From: Kitasatospora sp. CB01950
GTDB taxonomy: Bacteria; Actinomycetota; Actinomycetes; Streptomycetales; Streptomycetaceae
Direction: 5' to 3'
Assembly (NCBI RefSeq): GCF_001905465.1
Contig: NZ_LISX01000007.1
Location: 352,627-416,626, forward strand
DNA: 64,000 nt
The translations under genes were made by a program, and so were the position numbers. A model generated the notes under the pieces. It had not been told where the DNA came from. It saw only the letters and a list, made by a program, of their open reading frames with translations, and made no database searches. The number at the start of each line of letters is the position of its first letter. Position 1 is the stretch's first letter. Shown one piece after another: positions 59,709-64,000 of this stretch.

Positions 59709-60263
59709 ATGGCCGAACAGTACGTCACCGCCTTCGCGGTGGACGCCGCGCTGCTGCTGCGCCTGCCCGGCTCGGGCGTGGCCGGACTGCCGGGCATCCC
59801 GCGCTCCGCCGCGCTCACCGAGCTGCTCGCCGGCCGCCTGCGCGCCGACGCGGACTCCCGCTACACCGCCCTGCTGCCCGCCCTCGCGGGCACCCTCGGC
59901 ACCCCGCTCGGCGAGGCCGCCCTCGCCGGCCGCCACTGGGACGAACTCACCGATGTCTTCCGCGAGTTGAACCTGCCCGCGCTGGCCGCACTCTGGTCCC
60001 GCCGCTGGCCCTGGCCGGACGGCGCCACCGACGACCGGCCCTGGCCCCACCCGACCCTCACCCCGCACGCCGCACTCCCGGCCGTCCTCGCCGACCTGGC
60101 CGCCCTCGACCCCGCGGCCCTCCCCGACCACCCCACCGCCCACCTGGCGGACGAGGACCTCGAAGAGGCCGCCTGGTTCCTCACCGAACACCTCCCCACC
60201 TGGGCCTCCCACGCCCACACCCGGTCCCTCGACCTGCTCCTGCTCCGCGACGGCGCCCGCTGA
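59709..60263 (+). CDS. Uncharacterised protein, 184 aa
   Basis: A 184-aa protein from ATG 59709 (GGAAGAG upstream; a GTG at 59700 is an alternative). It reads MAEQYVTAFAVDAALLLRLPGSG, LAGTLGTPLGEAALAGRHWDELTDVF, then a Leu/Ala-rich region with several Trp and ends LPTWASHAHTRSLDLLLLRDGAR. It has no signal peptide or membrane helix; the helical, Ala/Leu-rich pattern suggests a soluble helical protein. No family is recognised. It lies 56 bp after the kinase gene on the same strand and may be cotranscribed. Confidence 0.72.
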   Translation: MAEQYVTAFAVDAALLLRLPGSGVAGLPGIPRSAALTELLAGRLRADADSRYTALLPALAGTLGTPLGEAALAGRHWDELTDVFRELNLPALAALWSRRWPWPDGATDDRPWPHPTLTPHAALPAVLADLAALDPAALPDHPTAHLADEDLEEAAWFLTEHLPTWASHAHTRSLDLLLLRDGAR

Positions 60264-60269
60264 CCCCCC

Positions 60270-60289
60270 GGCTCCCGCCGGCCGGAGCC
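60270..60289. terminator. Hairpin between convergent genes
   Basis: GGCTCC (60270-60275) pairs with GGAGCC (60284-60289) in the gap between the plus gene ending at 60263 and the minus gene ending at 60312. Confidence 0.5.
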
Positions 60290-60311
60290 TTCCGGGGCTT
60301 CCGACCGGCTG

Positions 60312-61166
60312 TCAGGACACCACGTCCTTCGTCGCGAACCCGCGGAACGCCAGCGCCAGCAGAATCACCGCGTACGACAGCGACAGCACCACGCCCTGCA
60401 CCATCCCGCCCCACTCCAACTGCGGCTGCAGTGCGTCCGCCCACGCGTACTGCCAGTGCGCCGGGAACCACTCCCGCAGCGAGCCCAGCGCCGTGACGGC
60501 GTCCAGCACCCCGGTGATGATCGACGCGAACACCGCCCCGCCCACCGCGCCGAGCGGCGCGTCCGTCGCCGTGGAGAGCCAGAACGCCAGCGCGCCGACC
60601 ACCGCTTCGGCGAGGAACACGTACAGCACGGCGAGCGCCAGGCGCGGCAACGCCTCCGTCGCGGAGAGCGTCGCCCCGGTCGGGAGCTTCAGGTCGCCCC
60701 ACCCGTACGCGGCGGTGCCGACCACCAGCCCGACCGCCGGCAGCAGCACCACCGCCGCGGCCGAGAACATCATCGCCACGGTGAACTTCCGCGCCAGCAA
60801 CCGGGCCCGCGGCACCGGCGCCGCCAGCAGGTAGCGCAGTGAGGACCAACTCGCCTCGGAGGCCACGGTGTCGCCGCAGAACAGCGCCACCGGGATCACC
60901 AGCAGGAACCCGGTGCCCATGAACAGCAGCGTGGTGGCGAAGTTCGCGCCGGACGCGGTGGCCAGCTCGATGAACGTGGTGCGGTTCTCCCGCCCCGGCG
61001 TCCCGCCGATCTGAAAAGCCGCCAACACGACGAACGGCAACGCGGCCAGCACCCCGCCGATCACCAGCGTCCGACGCCGCCGCAACTGCCGCATCGCCTC
61101 GACCCGCAGCGGCAGCGTCCGCCCGGGCCGATAACCAACGGCAGCCGTCTCCGTCACCGCACTCAC
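60312..61166 (-). CDS. ABC-2 type permease of hydrolase-ABC pair
   Basis: A 284-aa membrane protein from GTG 61166, which overlaps the preceding gene's stop in a GTGA. It has about six helices, beginning RTLVIGGVLAALPFVVLAAFQIGG, then FATTLLFMGTGFLLVIPVALFCGDTVASEASWSSLRYLLAAPV (the ABC-2 conserved region), AVVLLPAVGLVVGTAAYG, LALAVLYVFLAEAVVGALAFWL and VVLSLSYAVILLALAFRG. It forms the membrane part for the ATPase half of the upstream fusion protein. Confidence 0.88.
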   Translation of the reverse strand: MSAVTETAAVGYRPGRTLPLRVEAMRQLRRRRTLVIGGVLAALPFVVLAAFQIGGTPGRENRTTFIELATASGANFATTLLFMGTGFLLVIPVALFCGDTVASEASWSSLRYLLAAPVPRARLLARKFTVAMMFSAAAVVLLPAVGLVVGTAAYGWGDLKLPTGATLSATEALPRLALAVLYVFLAEAVVGALAFWLSTATDAPLGAVGGAVFASIITGVLDAVTALGSLREWFPAHWQYAWADALQPQLEWGGMVQGVVLSLSYAVILLALAFRGFATKDVVS

Positions 61167-63889
61167 GCCGCACCTCCGATCAGGGCCAGGAACGCGTCCT
61201 CCAGCCGTCGATGCGGGCCGATGCCCGCCACCGGCACGCCCAGGCGCACCAGTTCGGCGGTCAGCCGGCTCACCGCCAACCCGTCCAACCGGACCAGCAG
61301 CCCACCGTCCACCACCTGCACCGACTCGACACCGGCCAGCGCGGCCAGCTTCTCCGCGACCGCCGCCGCCTCCGTCTCGACGAACCCGTCCTCGACACTC
61401 ACCGACAACTGCTCGCCCGCACCGGTGATCCCGGCCGTCGGCCCGGCCGCCACCAGCCGGCCGCGCTCCATCACCACCAGGTGCGTGCACGACTGCTCGA
61501 CCTCGGCGAGCAGATGGCTGGAGACGATGACCGTACGGCCCGCGGCGGCGTACCGGACCATCACCTCCCGCATCTCGCGGATCTGCGGCGGGTCGAGCCC
61601 GTTGGTCGGCTCGTCCAGGATCAGCAGATCGGGCAGTCCCAGCATGGCCTGCGCGATCGCCAGCCGCTGCCGCATGCCCTGCGAGTACGTCCGCACCGCG
61701 CGCTCCAACGCCTCGCCGAGCCCGGCGATCTCCAGCGCCTCCGCGAAGTGCGCGTCCTCGACGGGCCGCCCGGTGGCCGCCCAGTACGACTCCAGGTTGG
61801 CCCGCCCGCTCAGGTGCGGCAGGAAACCCGCGCCCTCGACGAACGCCCCGACCCGCGACAGCACCGGCGCACCCGGCCGGATCGCATGCCCGAACACCCG
61901 GATCTCGCCCTCGTCCGGGCGGATCAGCCCCATCAGCATCCGCAGCGTGGTGGTCTTGCCCGCGCCGTTCGGCCCGAGCAGGCCGAGCACCTGCCCGGCC
62001 TCCACCCGGAACGACAACTCCCGCACCGCGTAACGGTCCACCGAACCCTTGTACTTCTTCGACAGCCCGGTGATCTGCAACGGCACCCCGGCCAGCTCCG
62101 GGTCCGGCGCCGGCGCCGCCACCCGCCGACGCCGCGCGAACACCAGCAGCGCACCGATCGCCAGCGCCACCAGCGGCAGCACCCACGTCCGGTTCGGCAC
62201 CGGCGCGGCCTCGGTGCGCAGCCCGTCCACCGTCGGCACGCTCAGCGGCCCGGCCGCGGCCACCGTGTACGTGGCGGCCTGCGCGGGCGACGCGTACGCC
62301 AGGTCGGTGGACGCCAGCACCAGCCGCAGCCGGTGCCCGGCCGGGAACTCGTGGTCCACGGCCGGCAGCGTCACCTGCACCGTCCGCCCGCCCGCCGCGT
62401 CCGCGCCGGTCACCCGCAGCGGGGCCGCCAACTGCTGCGGCAGCGACTGCTTCCCGTCCGGCGCGACGTCGTACACCTTCGCGAACAGCACCGCCTCCGG
62501 CACGTCCGCCGTCACCCGCACCGCCACCGTCGGCGCGCCCGTCAGATGCAACGGGCTCCCCAGCGGAGCGGAGTCGAACGCCGCGAACTGCCCGGGAAAG
62601 TCGATCGACAGCCCCGCCCCCACCGAGGACAGCTGGGACAGCGCCCCGATCCCCGGCAGCGTCGAGATGTTCGGCGGCGCACCGCCCGGCGGATTCGCGA
62701 TCCGCTGCTCACGCCCCGTCAACTCGACGCTGCGCTGCGCCGTTCCGCCGAGCCCGGGATAGCTGTCGGCATCCGCACCCCGCAGCACCGCCTGGAAGCC
62801 CGTGGAATCCACCCCGCCGGTCCGCGTCACCCGGAACGCCGGACCGGTCGAACCCGCTCCGCCCTTCAACCAGTGGTCGAACCACGCGGTCACCCGGTCG
62901 TCGACCCGCGTACTGGTCTCCTGCCCGCCGTCGTGGCCCGCCCCGAACCAGTCCACCGCCACCGGCGCACCGTTCGCGGCCACCGCCTTCGCGATCCGGT
63001 CGCCCTGATCCAACGGGAACAACGAATCCTGCTGCCCCTGGACCACCAGCGTCGGCACCTTGATCCGCTCCGCCACCGACGACGGACTCGACCGCTCCAA
63101 CACCCGCACCGCATCCGCGTCCGGCCGCCCGGCCGCCGCCACCCGGTTGTACATCGCGCACAGCTCGTCCCGGAACCGCCCGCACCCCACCGGCCCCTCG
63201 GCCTGCTGCGTCGGCCCGCCCAACCCCGGGCCGGACGCCGAACCGGTGGTGAAGAAGATCCCCGCCCACAGCTTCTTGAACACCCCGTCGGCGGCCGAAC
63301 TCCCCTGCGCCGCCTGCGGAAACAGCGCATCCGCCAGGTTCCACCAGGTGATCTGCGGCGCGATCGCATCAATCCGCTTGTCGTACCCGGCCGCCAGCAG
63401 CGACACCGCCCCACCGTACGACGCACCCGTCACCCCGACCCGCGGATCGCCCTCCCCGTCCAACTGCACCTCGGGACGCTGCGCCAGCCAGTCCACCAGC
63501 CGCGACACGTCCGCGACCTCACGCTCCGGCTCGTTCAACCCGATCTGCCCGGACGACTGCCCGAACCCCCGCGCCGACCACGTCAACACCGCGTACCCGG
63601 CCCGCGCCAACTCCTCGGCCCGCTGCCGCTCGCTCTCCTTCGACCCGCCGAACCCGTGCGCCAACAACACCGCCGGACGCCGCCCCGCCCCACCCGACGT
63701 GAAGAACGAGGTGTCGATCCGAACCCCCTCCGACACCTCCAGAAACCGATCCTCCCGCTGCACCCCCGCCGGAGCCCCCGCCCCCAGGGCCACCACCCCA
63801 CCCCCCACCAACAACGCCACCACCGCGCCCCCGGCCACCACCACCCGCCGACGCCTCACCCACCCACGCCAAACCCCAACCAGCCCCAT
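61163..63889 (-). CDS. Membrane-anchored S15/CocE-type hydrolase fused to ABC ATPase
   Basis: A 908-aa fusion protein. Residues about 18-38 form a signal anchor; about 45-330 an alpha/beta hydrolase with HGFGGSKES, WSARGFGQSSG and nucleophile Ser157 in GASYGG; about 430-550 the X-Pro-peptidase-C-type jelly roll; about 566-588 a second membrane helix; and about 600-908 a cytoplasmic ABC ATPase with Walker A GPNGAGKTT (about 638), signature YSQGMRQR and Walker B LLILDEPTNGLDP. The hydrolase would face outside and the ATPase inside. ATG 63889 has TAGGAT 8 nt upstream, so it is chosen over 63937. Overlaps the permease gene. Confidence 0.9.
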   Translation of the reverse strand: MGLVGVWRGWVRRRRVVVAGGAVVALLVGGGVVALGAGAPAGVQREDRFLEVSEGVRIDTSFFTSGGAGRRPAVLLAHGFGGSKESERQRAEELARAGYAVLTWSARGFGQSSGQIGLNEPEREVADVSRLVDWLAQRPEVQLDGEGDPRVGVTGASYGGAVSLLAAGYDKRIDAIAPQITWWNLADALFPQAAQGSSAADGVFKKLWAGIFFTTGSASGPGLGGPTQQAEGPVGCGRFRDELCAMYNRVAAAGRPDADAVRVLERSSPSSVAERIKVPTLVVQGQQDSLFPLDQGDRIAKAVAANGAPVAVDWFGAGHDGGQETSTRVDDRVTAWFDHWLKGGAGSTGPAFRVTRTGGVDSTGFQAVLRGADADSYPGLGGTAQRSVELTGREQRIANPPGGAPPNISTLPGIGALSQLSSVGAGLSIDFPGQFAAFDSAPLGSPLHLTGAPTVAVRVTADVPEAVLFAKVYDVAPDGKQSLPQQLAAPLRVTGADAAGGRTVQVTLPAVDHEFPAGHRLRLVLASTDLAYASPAQAATYTVAAAGPLSVPTVDGLRTEAAPVPNRTWVLPLVALAIGALLVFARRRRVAAPAPDPELAGVPLQITGLSKKYKGSVDRYAVRELSFRVEAGQVLGLLGPNGAGKTTTLRMLMGLIRPDEGEIRVFGHAIRPGAPVLSRVGAFVEGAGFLPHLSGRANLESYWAATGRPVEDAHFAEALEIAGLGEALERAVRTYSQGMRQRLAIAQAMLGLPDLLILDEPTNGLDPPQIREMREVMVRYAAAGRTVIVSSHLLAEVEQSCTHLVVMERGRLVAAGPTAGITGAGEQLSVSVEDGFVETEAAAVAEKLAALAGVESVQVVDGGLLVRLDGLAVSRLTAELVRLGVPVAGIGPHRRLEDAFLALIGGAA

Positions 63890-63897
63890 ACCCGCAG

Positions 63898-63903
63898 ATC
63901 CTA
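63898..63903 (-). promoter_or_regulatory. -10 box of hydrolase-ABC operon, leaderless
   Basis: On the minus strand TAGGAT ends 8 nt before the ATG at 63889, with no ribosome site. It supports the internal ATG start. Confidence 0.45.
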
Positions 63904-63904
63904 A

Positions 63905-64000
63905 CCACGCCCCCCGTAGGCCCCCCATCAAACCCACCGCCCCCCCCCCCCACCAACCAACCCCACCCCGCCACCTCCGCCCGCCCGCCCCCCTTCACCC
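63905..64000. other. C-rich tract (G-rich on minus strand) upstream of hydrolase-ABC operon
   Basis: The plus strand is almost only C, A and G here, including a run of 12 C (63940-63951). The minus strand has many tracts of three or more G and could form G-quadruplexes just upstream of the promoter. No gene is seen. Confidence 0.6.

Noticed and set aside
61211..63904. 897-aa plus-strand frame opposite the hydrolase-ABC gene
   Set aside because: The Arg/Pro/His-rich translation has no domain, and the minus strand shows Ser nucleophile and Walker motifs.

Overview
This is a high-GC, gene-dense actinobacterial chromosome segment. Strong third-position GC, many GTG starts and the gene order gltB / lgt / trpA-B-M-C / trpE-hisI / hisF-priA-hisH-hisB-hisC-hisD / asd / dnaE point to a Streptomyces- or Kitasatospora-type core. 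No tRNA, rRNA, CRISPR array, insertion sequence or prophage was recognised. Most of the very long plus-strand reading frames opposite gltB, dnaE and other minus genes are GC-skew shadows and are left out.

Layout. 1-4543: 3'-truncated gltB (minus), with a GlnR-like repeat upstream. 4973-8399: a VIT/CCC1 membrane protein, lgt, a membrane-anchored DsbA-like protein and a MauE-like protein, with an extra 56-aa ORF upstream. 8821-11164: a small cassette of three roadblock-like proteins and a PATAN/DUF4388-like protein with no GTPase or kinase, bounded by two perfect hairpins. 11425-17709: trpA, trpB, trpM, trpC, several small membrane proteins and trpE, continuing into hisI. 18235-21579: an uncharacterised 232-aa protein and an orphan type VII-secretion-like pair (WXG/EspC type) divergent from a secreted or anchored 157-aa protein, followed by a degenerate tail duplication. 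21881-23381: a DinB/TIGR03085-type protein and a two-domain VOC protein.

23424-29176: the main histidine operon (hisD-hisC-hisB-small membrane protein-hisH-priA-ridA-hisF, transcribed right to left), with overlapping stops and starts and a probable leaderless promoter at hisD. PriA is expected to serve both the His and Trp pathways, which fits the absence of trpF here. 29271-41819: single genes or pairs: a repeat-rich membrane protein, Lon-N domain protein, YbaK, an ABC exporter, a NYN-domain protein, a secreted protein, asd, a dapA-like lyase facing a LysR regulator, an alpha/beta hydrolase facing a MarR regulator, and a PemK/MazF-like protein without a partner. 41911-48892: RDD protein, dnaE, a Pro-rich membrane protein, an AlkZ-like winged-helix protein and a dienelactone-hydrolase-like protein. 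49000-53904: a secreted M9 collagenase, an ArsR/MFS pair and an HTH/DUF4180 pair. 54092-63889: a CocE-type hydrolase, a RIO kinase with a possible leader peptide, an MBL-fold hydrolase, a transmembrane Ser/Thr kinase, and an ABC permease coupled to a hydrolase-ABC ATPase fusion protein.

Two themes recur. Many single genes carry a TAnnnT box 6-8 nt before the start codon, the arrangement of leaderless actinobacterial transcripts. Several regulator genes sit next to clear inverted repeats that make testable operators. All functional calls come from reading motifs and gene order; nothing was searched against a database.
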